Below are positions 32,771 to 40,779 of a stretch of 64,000 nt of DNA, one piece after another. The stretch comes from Saccharibacillus sp. CPCC 101409 (GTDB lineage: Bacteria; Bacillota; Bacilli; Paenibacillales; Paenibacillaceae): NCBI RefSeq assembly GCF_030518235.1, contig NZ_JAULSA010000009.1, forward strand, positions 1-64,000. The letters run 5' to 3'. The notes under the pieces were generated by a model. It did no database searches, was not told the DNA's origin, and saw nothing but the letters and a program-made list of their open reading frames with translations. Position 1 is the stretch's first letter. Every line of letters starts with the position of its first letter. A program made the position numbers and the translations under genes.

Positions 32771-33772
32771 ATGGCTCGACAACTGAGATGGGGCATCCTT
32801 GGCACTGCGGGCATCGCCATGGGTTCGCTTATTCCGGCGATCAAGGAATCCGAGCGCGGCACGGTGGCCGCCATAGCCAGCCGCAGCGCGGACAAAGCGC
32901 GCCGGGCCGCCGAACAAGCCGGAATTCCGCGGAGCTGCGGGAGTTACGAGGAACTGCTGGCCGACCCGGAGATCGATGCCGTTTATATTCCGCTGCCGAA
33001 CCACTTACATAAAGAATGGACGATCAAAGCCGCGCAGGCGGGCAAACACGTATTGTGCGAAAAGCCCGCGGCTCTCAATGCGCAGGAAACCCGGGAAATG
33101 CTGGAGGCGTGCGAGCGGCACGGCGTGCTTTTTTCCGAAGCGTTCATGTACCGTTACGGCGGCAAGCACCAGCGTCTGCGCGAAATTCTGGACTCCGGCG
33201 AGATCGGGGAGATTCGCGCAATGCACGGGGTGTTCACTTATTGTACGCCGGACGATACCGGCAATGTAAGATTCGACCGGGCGAAAGGCGGGGGTTCGAT
33301 CTACGATATCGGCGTATACCCGTTCTCCGCCGCCCGCATGATTGCGCAGGCCGAACCGCTGTGGGCGTCGGCGCATGCGTTTTTCTCCCCGGAGCACGAC
33401 CAGGTGGATATGAACGCTTCCGGCCTGCTCGGCTTTCCCGGCGGAATCGCCCTGACGTTTCAATGCGGGATGTGGGCGTATAATCGCTCGTATTTCGAAG
33501 TGACGGGCACACTGGGGCGCATCGAGCTGCCGTATATGTTCGGTTGGAGGGAGAATCCGCAGCTTGTCGTGCACACCGACCGCGAACGCCGCGAAGAGAA
33601 GCTGCCCTGCGCCAATCACTACGCGCTTCAAGCGGACGCGTTCGCGCGCGCCGTGTTCGGGGAAGAACCGCTGCCTTACGGACCGCGGGACGCTCTGCGC
33701 AATATGCGCGTCGTCGACGCCTGCTTGCAGTCCGCCAGGGAAGGCCGCAGGGCGGACATCGAGCAGGATTGA
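32771..33772 (+). CDS. Gfo/Idh/MocA family oxidoreductase
   Basis: 333 aa, GAAGGAGGAAA before the ATG. The N-terminal Rossmann fold opens RWGILGTAGIAMGS; the conserved EKPAALN with its catalytic Lys lies near 98. The C-terminal half (AFMYRYGGKHQRLREI, GGGSIYDIGVYPFSAARM) is the usual beta-sheet substrate domain. Members oxidise or epimerise sugars, inositols or trans-dihydrodiols with NAD(P). The substrate is not predictable. It is monocistronic, bounded by its own promoter and terminator. Confidence 0.9.
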   Translation: MARQLRWGILGTAGIAMGSLIPAIKESERGTVAAIASRSADKARRAAEQAGIPRSCGSYEELLADPEIDAVYIPLPNHLHKEWTIKAAQAGKHVLCEKPAALNAQETREMLEACERHGVLFSEAFMYRYGGKHQRLREILDSGEIGEIRAMHGVFTYCTPDDTGNVRFDRAKGGGSIYDIGVYPFSAARMIAQAEPLWASAHAFFSPEHDQVDMNASGLLGFPGGIALTFQCGMWAYNRSYFEVTGTLGRIELPYMFGWRENPQLVVHTDRERREEKLPCANHYALQADAFARAVFGEEPLPYGPRDALRNMRVVDACLQSAREGRRADIEQD

Positions 33773-33891
33773 TTGCGTTAAAAGGTAAGCGTGGAAAGAA
33801 GCGCAGCTCCCGGCCGGAGTCCGCTTTTTGCGCCAGCCGCGCCTATCGAAACGCCAAGCAGCGACAGCTTTGAAAAAGGAGTGCCGCACGC

Positions 33892-33928
33892 GCCGCCGCC
33901 ATCGTTAAAACGAGGCGGCGGCTTTTTT
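33892..33928 (+). terminator. Strong G+C-rich terminator
   Basis: GCCGCCGCC (33892-33900) and GGCGGCGGC (33914-33922) form a perfect stem, followed by six T. Confidence 0.92.
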
Positions 33929-33947
33929 GCGGATCGACGTCAAAAAT

Positions 33948-34016
33948 ATTTTAACGTAACTATTGATTTCTTGGATTTATCCGTTAAAATAAAAACAACG
34001 TTAAAATAATTTTAAC
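33948..34016 (+). promoter_or_regulatory. Promoter overlapped by four GTTAAAAT octamers
   Basis: TTGATT (33963-33968) and TAAAAT (33985-33990) form a promoter with a 16-base spacer. The octamer GTTAAAAT or its complement ATTTTAAC occurs at 33948-33955, 33983-33990, 34000-34007 and 34009-34016; one copy covers the -10 box and the last two form an inverted pair. This layout fits repression of the MFS gene, likely by the ArsR-like protein encoded after it. Confidence 0.65.
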
Positions 34017-34046
34017 AATAATAAAAATTTGAGGAGGAAATAACAA

Positions 34047-35345
34047 ATGGACGATATTCAAACTCTGCACGGAAGCGTTCCGAGATCCAAACAGCGGACG
34101 AAAGCGAAAAACCTCGGCATGACGGAGCTTCTGAAACAAAAGTCGTTTATGCGCCTGCTTCTCTCGCGCATTCTGTCCAACTTCGGAGATGCGGTGGATG
34201 CGATCGCCTACAGCTGGCTTGTGTATATGCTGACCGGATCGAAACTGATGATGGGCACGCTGTTCGCCGTCGGCATGCTGCCCAACATTCTGCTCGGGCC
34301 GTTCGCCGGCGTGCTGGTAGACCGTTGGTCCAACAAGAAAGTGACGGTATTCAGCGCCCTGCTGCGCGGAAGCCTGGTATTCCTCACCGGTTTGATGGTC
34401 TTTACGCAGCATATCGAAGTCTGGCATTTGTTCGCTTTGTCGATTCTGCTGTCGTCGATCTCCGCGTTCGCCAATCCGGCCATGATGTCGTGGGTGACGC
34501 ATACGCTGCCCAAAGACCTGCTGCTGCAGGGCAACTCGCTGTCGGCTTCGATCTCGCAAAGCGCCCGTCTGGGCGGTTACGCGCTGACCGGAGGACTGAT
34601 CGCCTGGGCGGGCATCGGCGGCGCGTTCTGGGTAAACGCTCTGATGCTGGCGCTGTCGGCGCTTGTGCTGTTTGGAACGCGGGGGCCGGATGTTTCCGCA
34701 GCTTCCGCCGCCGGCGAAGAAGACGGATTTATGCAGCAATTTCGCTCGGGAGCCGCTTATCTGTTTGCCGAGAAAAAGCTGCTGCTTATTGTGCTGCTGG
34801 TCGCGTTTATCAACTTTGTGGCCGCGCCCGTCGAAGTGCTGGAAGCCGCTTACGTCGCGGAGCTGCTGCACCAGGGACCGGCCGCGCTGAGCGCGCTGAG
34901 CATTTCGCTTGCCGCCGGCATGATCGCGGCCGGACTTGCGCTCGGCGGCATCGGCGCAAAATTCAGCAAAGGGCTGCTGATTATCTCCGGCTTTATCCTG
35001 CACGGCGTCTCGCTGGCCCTGCTTCTGCTGCCGCCCGCGCTTCCCGACTCCAATACCGCGCTGGTATTCGCTTCGGCCCTGTATTTTCTGATGGGCTTTT
35101 CGGTAAACCTGATCGCTTCCCCGATGACGTCTTACCTGATGGAGAATACGCCTTCCTCCATGCTCGGCCGAATCGGCAGTTTGTTCAATACGATCTGTCT
35201 CAGCGCTTATCCGCTCGGCAGCATCCTTGTGGGAAGCGCGGCCGAACATTTCGAGCTGGGCGGCATCTATATCGCCTTGGGCGCGATGACGCTGCTGCCC
35301 GGCGCAATCCTGCTGGCCAACCGGACCTTCCGCTCGCTGAAATAA
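34047..35345 (+). CDS. MFS transporter (efflux type)
   Basis: 432 aa, GAGGAGGAAA before the ATG. About twelve hydrophobic segments; the loop 2-3 MFS motif is seen as FAGVLVDRWSNKKV near 95. The N terminus carries a hydrophilic lead of about 30 residues (HGSVPRSKQRTKAK) before the first membrane segment. Proteins of this shape (SRLLSRILSNFGDAVDAIAYSWLVY-like start) are usually drug or macrolide-type exporters; substrate unknown. It is followed 71 bases later by an ArsR-like regulator, presumably its repressor. Confidence 0.87.
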   Translation: MDDIQTLHGSVPRSKQRTKAKNLGMTELLKQKSFMRLLLSRILSNFGDAVDAIAYSWLVYMLTGSKLMMGTLFAVGMLPNILLGPFAGVLVDRWSNKKVTVFSALLRGSLVFLTGLMVFTQHIEVWHLFALSILLSSISAFANPAMMSWVTHTLPKDLLLQGNSLSASISQSARLGGYALTGGLIAWAGIGGAFWVNALMLALSALVLFGTRGPDVSAASAAGEEDGFMQQFRSGAAYLFAEKKLLLIVLLVAFINFVAAPVEVLEAAYVAELLHQGPAALSALSISLAAGMIAAGLALGGIGAKFSKGLLIISGFILHGVSLALLLLPPALPDSNTALVFASALYFLMGFSVNLIASPMTSYLMENTPSSMLGRIGSLFNTICLSAYPLGSILVGSAAEHFELGGIYIALGAMTLLPGAILLANRTFRSLK

Positions 35346-35416
35346 ATACCGTTTTGTGCAGCGGACCGCTTTTCGCCTATAATGGATACAGATCACAAGG
35401 AGCGGGAGCTGGAGCT

Positions 35417-36106
35417 GTGGACAAGAAAGAACGCCAAAAAGACAATAAAACGCTGAATTCGCTGGAAGAGATCAAGATCTACTCCGACCCTTACCGGCTG
35501 AAAATTATGAAAACCTTTCTGGACTTCGGCCGTACCGCAACCGTAAAAGAAGTAGCCGACCGCCTCGGCGAAGTACCGGCCAAAGTGTATTACCATGTCA
35601 AAAAACTGGAAAGCATCGGCCTGCTGTGGATCGATCATACCGAAGTCGTCAACGGGATCGTAGCCAAATACTACCGTTCGTTCGAAGGCGAGATCGAAAT
35701 CCGCTCCGCCGAGATCGAACCCGAACTGCGCGGCGTTTATATGTCCAACGTACGCCGCCTGGTCGCCGAACAGTTCGACGAGACGCGCGAAGCCTTCCTG
35801 AAGCAGACCGACACGAATAACCCTACCCGCCTGGTGCAAAACGTGCTGCATATGAGCAAAGAAGAAGAAAAAGAATTGTTTGGCCGCATCCGGGAACTGC
35901 TTGAACCTTACGAACGCAAACGCCAGGGAGAAGGCGTTCTGACATACGATTTCTTCCTGGCCGTAGGCGCCAATCCGGAAGAAGCCTCCCCCGCCGACGA
36001 GAGCCGGGGCGAGAGCGCAAACGATGAACAGCCAGCTCCCGAGTCCCCGAAGCCGGCCCAAAAACCCGCCGCCCGAACTCCCCGCGCTAAACGCGGCCCG
36101 AAGTAA
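35417..36106 (+). CDS. ArsR-like winged-helix transcriptional regulator
   Basis: 229 aa from a GTG with GGGAG 8 bases upstream; the frame is open far upstream but that part overlaps the transporter in another frame. The HTH domain is at about 20-95: EEIKIYSDPYRLKIMKTFLDFGRTATVKEVADRLGEVPAKVYYHVKKLESIGLL. No cysteine metal site is visible, so the ligand is probably not a metal. The last 45 residues are Pro/Ala/Glu rich and end basic. It probably represses the transporter operon through the octamers upstream. Confidence 0.85.
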   Translation: MDKKERQKDNKTLNSLEEIKIYSDPYRLKIMKTFLDFGRTATVKEVADRLGEVPAKVYYHVKKLESIGLLWIDHTEVVNGIVAKYYRSFEGEIEIRSAEIEPELRGVYMSNVRRLVAEQFDETREAFLKQTDTNNPTRLVQNVLHMSKEEEKELFGRIRELLEPYERKRQGEGVLTYDFFLAVGANPEEASPADESRGESANDEQPAPESPKPAQKPAARTPRAKRGPK

Positions 36107-36220
36107 AAACGGCCGCATCCAGTTTGCATGCAATCAAGTTCGAACGAGGCCGAACCGTAATGAATCGAAGCGACAAACCGCATGACAATGCCAACCCGAG
36201 AAAACGCGCTGTTCGTCACC

Positions 36221-36243
36221 GTCCGACTGTACAGTAGTCGGAC
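36221..36243. terminator. Hairpin after the ArsR-like gene
   Basis: GTCCGACT and AGTCGGAC, perfect 8-bp arms, 7-base loop, followed by GTGCTTTT. Possible weak terminator 115 bases after the stop codon. Confidence 0.5.
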
Positions 36244-36286
36244 GTGCTTTTCCCCGCCGCCACAGCGGAATCGGAAAAGAATAAAT

Positions 36287-36310
36287 AAACGGAATTTTTG
36301 AATTCCGTTT
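36287..36310. repeat. Perfect 10-bp hairpin
   Basis: AAACGGAATT and AATTCCGTTT with a TTTG loop; T-rich only on the minus-strand side. Confidence 0.65.
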
Positions 36311-36422
36311 AGGTTGGGAATCCGATTTTAAGCTGGAGCTTATAAGCGGAGGGAGAAATTCAGTGGAGGTACAAACTTTCAAAGAAAGTTACCCCGGAAG
36401 CATATGCTGATAGTGTTCGCCT

Positions 36423-36472
36423 TTGAAATCGGGAAGATACAACTAAAATCTAATCAGTCTTCCCGATTTCAA
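36423..36472. repeat. Perfect 15-bp inverted repeat with 20-base loop
   Basis: TTGAAATCGGGAAGA (36423-36437) and its exact complement at 36458-36472. No T-run follows. Origin unknown; could be a mobile repeat remnant or an RNA hairpin. Confidence 0.7.
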
Positions 36473-36704
36473 CACGCGACCTAAAGTCTTTCGAAGAAAG
36501 GCCCATCGTAAGCCTACGCTAACGAATTTCTCTCGCAGCCCCCCCAAGCTTCCCTTACAAATAAGACTTTCCCAACACCCAGAAGGAATCCAACAATTCC
36601 GTCTTTTTTCATTTCCCATTCCGCAATCAAATTGAAAGCGCCTCCCCAACCGCGTTATAATAGACCGTGTTGTTGCATCCATTTTGATTTAAAGGAGACT
36701 GAAC

Positions 36705-37736
36705 ATGTCGATGAATCCAAATGCCGGAGATCGCCCTGTGCACGAAGCGAGCCGCGGCGATTACAACGGAGAAGAAGCCGTCTGGCTGAAATACGGCGAC
36801 TACGAAGCGGCCGTGCTGCCCAAGATCGGCGGCAACCTGATCGCGTTCCGCGATATCGCGCGCGGCTTCCGCTTCCTGCGCGAGCCGGAAGAGATGCAGG
36901 CGTTTGTCGAGAATCCCGGCACGCACGGCATCCCGCCCCTGTTTCCGCCCAACCGTTACGATGGCGGCCGCTTGAAGTGGAACGGCGAAGAATATAAGTT
37001 TCCGGTGAACGAAGAAGCCACCGGCAACTTCCTGCACGGCTATCTGCATACGCTTCCTTGGGAAGTGGAAGGATTCGGCGCCGACGAAAGCGGAAGCTTC
37101 GTCACCGTCTCGCATCATGTGGGCGAAGGCCATAAGATGTACGAATACTTCCCGTATGCGTTCACGCTTCGTATCCGCTACACCCTCAGTTCGCTCGGAC
37201 TGGAGCAGTCCGTCACGATCTTTAACGAATCGGGACGCAAATTCCCGGCGCTGCTGGCGTTCCATACCGCGCTTAACGCGCCGTTCGCCGAAGGCGGTTC
37301 TTCGGACGACTGCCGCATCAAAGTCACCATCGGCCAGCGCCGCGAGCTCGACGATCGCATGCTGCCGACCGGCGGTTTCCAGCCGCTGACGGAGTGGGAA
37401 GAAGAGATGCGCGAAAGCGGCTCCAGCCCGTACGCCGACGAGATGGACAATCATTACACGGCCGTGCCGCAGGGCGGACGCAACCGCGCGGAGATCACCG
37501 ATACGAGAATCGGCGTCAAGCTCGTCTACGACGTAGGCACGTCGTACCGGCACTGGATGATCTGGAACAGCAAAGCGGGCGGCAAGTTTATCTGCCCGGA
37601 ACCGCAAACGAATCTGGTCAACGCGCCGAACCAATCGCTGCCGGCCGAAGAAATGGGACTGTTCGCGATCGAGCCGGGCGAAGTCTGGCAGGCGACCAGC
37701 CGGATTTACGCCGTGGACCTGGCTTCGGGCGTATAA
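36705..37736 (+). CDS. Aldose 1-epimerase family protein
   Basis: 343 aa, AAAGGAGA before the ATG. Beta-sandwich epimerase fold with GIPPLFPPNRYDGG, a FLHGYLHTLPW segment carrying a candidate catalytic His near 108, and PEPQTNLVNAPNQSL near 300 holding the probable catalytic Glu. It interconverts anomers of a hexose; the exact sugar is unknown, and the sequence is nearer to the broad galactose-mutarotase-like group than to GalM itself. The nitroreductase gene follows after 66 bases. Confidence 0.85.
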   Translation: MSMNPNAGDRPVHEASRGDYNGEEAVWLKYGDYEAAVLPKIGGNLIAFRDIARGFRFLREPEEMQAFVENPGTHGIPPLFPPNRYDGGRLKWNGEEYKFPVNEEATGNFLHGYLHTLPWEVEGFGADESGSFVTVSHHVGEGHKMYEYFPYAFTLRIRYTLSSLGLEQSVTIFNESGRKFPALLAFHTALNAPFAEGGSSDDCRIKVTIGQRRELDDRMLPTGGFQPLTEWEEEMRESGSSPYADEMDNHYTAVPQGGRNRAEITDTRIGVKLVYDVGTSYRHWMIWNSKAGGKFICPEPQTNLVNAPNQSLPAEEMGLFAIEPGEVWQATSRIYAVDLASGV

Positions 37737-37802
37737 ACCCGACCCGACCGGCAGACGTTTCGCGCAGGCTGTCGAAACCCCAAACGATAAGGAGGAACCG
37801 AA

Positions 37803-38387
37803 ATGGAACTATCGGAAGCGATCCGCACCCGCCGCAGCGTGGGCGCGGTCACAAGCGAGGAAATCTCCCGGGACCGGATCGAACGGATTCTGGAAGCGGG
37901 CACCTGGGCTCCGAATCACCGCAAGACCGAACCGTGGCGGTTCTTCGTGCTCCAGGGAGAAGGAAGAGGCAAGCTGGCTTCCGCGCTGGCGGATGTCGAA
38001 GCGGCCGAGAAAGGCATCGAGCCTTCCGCCGAGCAGCGCGAAGAGATGCTCGCTTCGGCGCTGAAGAAAGTCTCGCGGGCTCCGGTGATTATTGCCGTAG
38101 GCTGCGAGCCGGTCGAAGGACCGAAGATTATTCCGATCGAAGAAACGCTGGCCGTCGCCGCGGCCGTCCAGAATATGCTGCTTGAAGCGCACGCGCTGGG
38201 ACTGGGCGCGGTATGGAGAAGCGGAAGCCCGTGCTATCACCCGGTGATGGCGGAACGCTTCGGCCTCGGCGGCAGCGGACAGATGCTCGGATTTATTTAT
38301 CTGGGTTACCCGGACCGCGAGCCGGGCGAAGGCAAACGCGAGCCGGCGGAAAGCAAGACTGTCTGGATCGACACGTTCGAAGCCTGA
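37803..38387 (+). CDS. Nitroreductase family protein (YdjA-like)
   Basis: 194 aa, AAGGAGGAA before the ATG. FMN-binding marks are the RTRRSVGAV start, APNHRKTEPWRFFVL and MLLEAHALGLGAVWRSG near 135. The C-terminal GYPDREPGEGK is typical of the short YdjA subgroup. It reduces nitro or quinone compounds with NAD(P)H; the true substrate is unknown. It is probably co-transcribed with the epimerase and ended by the hairpin at 38444. Confidence 0.88.
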   Translation: MELSEAIRTRRSVGAVTSEEISRDRIERILEAGTWAPNHRKTEPWRFFVLQGEGRGKLASALADVEAAEKGIEPSAEQREEMLASALKKVSRAPVIIAVGCEPVEGPKIIPIEETLAVAAAVQNMLLEAHALGLGAVWRSGSPCYHPVMAERFGLGGSGQMLGFIYLGYPDREPGEGKREPAESKTVWIDTFEA

Positions 38388-38443
38388 TCCGGTTAGCGGC
38401 GGGCCGGTAAGCTTATAGCGGCGCACGCCGCGCGACTTTCAAG

Positions 38444-38480
38444 CAAAGCCCCGCCCGGACCGTCCGGCCGCGGGGCTTTG
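38444..38480 (+). terminator. Two-tier G+C-rich hairpin
   Basis: CAAAGCCCCGC (38444-38454) pairs with GCGGGGCTTTG (38470-38480), and an inner CCGGAC/GTCCGG extends it. A T-run is absent, so termination is likely but not certain. Confidence 0.65.
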
Positions 38481-38592
38481 CCGTGTCCGTTTCGAAGAAA
38501 GCCCGGCTCGGCGTTTGCCGACGGGGATCGCTTATATTTATAATGAAAGAGGAACGGCGGAAGACTTCCTCCGCCCGGAAGGAGAGGGATGT

Positions 38593-39375
38593 ATGCGTGA
38601 GCTTTGGACGGAATCGCCGGCCTTCTCGGTGACTGAATCGGATTATGCCGGCAGGATCCGACCTTCGGCGCTGCTCGGCGCCATGCAGAATGCGGCGGAC
38701 CGCCATCTCGAAGAAGCGGGCATATCGGTCGGGCGGATGCTGGAACACGGACTGGCCTGGATTCTGATGACGACAAAACTGGACTTGAACGGTTTGCCGA
38801 AGCTCGGGATTCCGATCGAGCTGGAAACCTGGAACTGCGGCGCTTCCGGCGTGCAGTGGACGCGCGATTACCGTATACTCGGCGCGGACGGGGCGGAACT
38901 GGCCCGCGCTTCGACGGCATGGACGCTGGTGGATATGGCCCGGCGCCGGATTCTGCGTCCGTCGGCAGTTCCGTTTCCGCTTCCGACAAGCGGTCGTCCT
39001 TCGCTGGCCGGAGCGCCGGACAAGGCCGTGCTCCCGGGCGAAGACGCCGCCTGGACGGAGGCCGGTTCTTATACGGTTCCATACAGCGCGGTGGACTGTT
39101 ACGGCCATATGAACAATGCGCGTTATGCCGATCTGTGCATGGATCTGCTGACGCCGGAGGAACTGCGTACGCTCGATCTCTGCTCGCTGCATATCACGTA
39201 CAGCCGGGAAGCGGCGATGGGAGACCGGCTCGCGCTGCGCCGCTGCCGGCTCGGAAACGAGCTGGCGATCGGCGCGGCGGGTGAAAACGGACGAAGCACG
39301 TTCGAAGCCGTACTGACATTCGCGCAATCGTCTGCGGCGTCCGAAACGGAAAACGAAAGGGGAACTGTCGAATGA
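38593..39375 (+). CDS. Acyl-ACP thioesterase
   Basis: 260 aa from the ATG after GGAGAGGG; an upstream frame extension to 38515 is unlikely. Double hotdog architecture of the bacterial FatA/FatB-like family: SESDYAGRIRPSALLGAMQNAADRHLEE at the start (seen as TESDYAGRIRP), WTRDYRIL in the first hotdog, and YGHMNNARYADLCMD at about 173-187 with the catalytic Asn/His set. It releases fatty acids from acyl carrier protein. It is coupled by an ATGA overlap to the aldo/keto reductase. Confidence 0.87.
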   Translation: MRELWTESPAFSVTESDYAGRIRPSALLGAMQNAADRHLEEAGISVGRMLEHGLAWILMTTKLDLNGLPKLGIPIELETWNCGASGVQWTRDYRILGADGAELARASTAWTLVDMARRRILRPSAVPFPLPTSGRPSLAGAPDKAVLPGEDAAWTEAGSYTVPYSAVDCYGHMNNARYADLCMDLLTPEELRTLDLCSLHITYSREAAMGDRLALRRCRLGNELAIGAAGENGRSTFEAVLTFAQSSAASETENERGTVE

Positions 39376-40274
39376 AAAGAAATACGCTTGGACAATCGGA
39401 TCTTCAGGTAAGCGAGATCGGCCTGGGCTGCATGTCGATCGGCACGGAAGAAAAAACGGCGGTGCATCTGCTGCACGAAGCGCTCGATCTGGGCATCAAT
39501 CTGCTCGATACGGCGGATTTGTACGATGCGGGCCGCAACGAAGAACTGGTCGGCCAGGCGATCAAAGGCCGCCGCTCAGACGTCGTGCTGGCGACCAAAG
39601 TCGGCAACCGCCGGATTCCCGGTCAGGAAGGCTGGGCCTGGGACGCATCGAAAGGGTATATCCTGTCGGCGGTCAAAGACAGCCTGCGCCGCCTTGGTAC
39701 GGACTATATCGATCTGTATCAGCTCCACGGCGGGACGCTGGAGGACCCGATCGACGAGACAATCGAAGCATTCGAACAGCTCAAGCGGGAAGGGGTCATC
39801 CGCTGCTACGGCATTTCGTCGATTCGTCCCAATGTGATTCGCGAATACGTATCCCGTTCCAATATCGTCAGCGTCATGAGCCAGTACAGCATTTTCGACC
39901 GGCGTCCGGAGGAAGAAGTGCTGCCGCTGCTGGAAAGCAAAGGGATCGGCCTGATCGCCCGCGGTCCGGTCGCCAGCGGCATGCTTGCGGACGGCGGCGA
40001 CACCAAGCTGTCCAAAGGACTGCTCGGATACGGCGAAGAAGAGCTGCGCCTGTTCCGCGAAAGTATTCGTTCGGCCGCCGACCGGTCGCTGACCGAAACC
40101 GCGCTGCGCTATCCGGCGGCCGCGCCGGCGGTGGCCTGCGTGCTGGCGGGCGCAAGCTCGATCGAGCAGCTTCGGGCAAACGCGGAAGCCGCTTCGAAAC
40201 CGCCGCTTCGCGGCGAGGAGCTGACGGCTATCCGCGAAGCGATTCCGGCTAATTATTACACGCAGCACCGCTGA
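39372..40274 (+). CDS. Aldo/keto reductase
   Basis: 300 aa. TIM-barrel AKR signatures: SEIGLGCMSIGTE, NLLDTADLYDAGRNEELVG (catalytic Asp and Tyr), VVLATKVGNRR (catalytic Lys), and YQLHGGTLEDPIDETIEA (catalytic His). The C-terminal NADPH-binding part is VACVLAGASSIEQLRANAEA. It reduces an aldehyde or ketone, and translational coupling to the thioesterase hints at a shared lipid-derived substrate, which is only inference. Confidence 0.92.
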   Translation: MKRNTLGQSDLQVSEIGLGCMSIGTEEKTAVHLLHEALDLGINLLDTADLYDAGRNEELVGQAIKGRRSDVVLATKVGNRRIPGQEGWAWDASKGYILSAVKDSLRRLGTDYIDLYQLHGGTLEDPIDETIEAFEQLKREGVIRCYGISSIRPNVIREYVSRSNIVSVMSQYSIFDRRPEEEVLPLLESKGIGLIARGPVASGMLADGGDTKLSKGLLGYGEEELRLFRESIRSAADRSLTETALRYPAAAPAVACVLAGASSIEQLRANAEAASKPPLRGEELTAIREAIPANYYTQHR

Positions 40275-40301
40275 TCCTTTCGCCGGAAAGTTCCGTTTTC
40301 C

Positions 40302-40327
40302 GTTAGAGCGCTTCCTGTTAAGGGTAA
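40302..40327 (+). promoter_or_regulatory. Sigma-B-like promoter of the 88-aa hydrophilic protein
   Basis: GTTAGA (40302-40307), 14-base spacer, GGGTAA (40322-40327). The -10 is identical to that of the stress gene at 30546; the -35 matches 4 of 6 positions. Confidence 0.42.
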
Positions 40328-40365
40328 GAGAAAGAAGAAGCCGATAACAGGAGGTGCGCGCAGCT

Positions 40366-40632
40366 ATGGACAACGAACAAAAAAAAGTGAAAGAACGCGA
40401 AGAAACCGAAGCGCTCCAGCAGAACCAGAAAGACGACAATCGTCAGGGGTCGCACGATCATCCCGAACAATACCCGACCGGCAATGAAAGCCTGTTCGAT
40501 ATGCACGAGAGCGAGATGAACGTCGATCCGCTGCCGATGGAAGATATCAGGATGGAACAGCAGGAAGAGAAAGACAAAGACGCGACCAAAAGTCGTTCTT
40601 CCAGCGACGATAAATACAAAAGCGGATTCTGA
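40366..40632 (+). CDS. Small hydrophilic, probably disordered protein, 88 aa
   Basis: Start at the ATG 10 bases after AGGAGGTG; an earlier GTG at 40354 overlaps that site. The protein is almost entirely charged or polar (Glu, Asp, Lys, Gln), with MDNEQKKVKEREE at the start and SSSDDKYKSGF at the end. No domain is recognised. Composition resembles hydrophilin-type stress proteins, and a sigma-B-like promoter lies upstream. A strong terminator follows. Confidence 0.7.
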   Translation: MDNEQKKVKEREETEALQQNQKDDNRQGSHDHPEQYPTGNESLFDMHESEMNVDPLPMEDIRMEQQEEKDKDATKSRSSSDDKYKSGF

Positions 40633-40655
40633 CTCAATCGCAGAGCGCAACATAG

Positions 40656-40694
40656 AAAAAGCCCGCTTTCCGGAAAACCGGAAAGCGGGCTTTT
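40656..40694. terminator. Bidirectional terminator
   Basis: AAAAGCCCGCTTTCCGG and CCGGAAAGCGGGCTTTT form a perfect 17-bp stem with an AAAA loop. It serves this gene and the convergent CorC-type gene. Confidence 0.95.
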
Positions 40695-40779
40695 GACATG
40701 CTTGCGGCATGGCGCGTGACAAACGCCGCATTCGAGGCGGTACGCTCAAACCGCGCCGGACGCAAGATGGTTCGATTGG

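Larger units (their letters stand above)
36107..36704. other. 598-bp gene-free region with three perfect inverted repeats
   Basis: No open frame here has a convincing start signal; a 79-codon minus-strand frame at 36443-36682 is open but lacks a binding site. The stretch contains inverted repeats at 36221-36243, 36287-36310 and 36423-36472. AAAGGAGA at its end belongs to the epimerase gene. Confidence 0.6.

Noticed and set aside
36443-36682. 79-codon minus-strand frame in a gene-free region
   Set aside because: No binding site before its start and no recognisable domain; it runs across the 15-bp inverted repeat.
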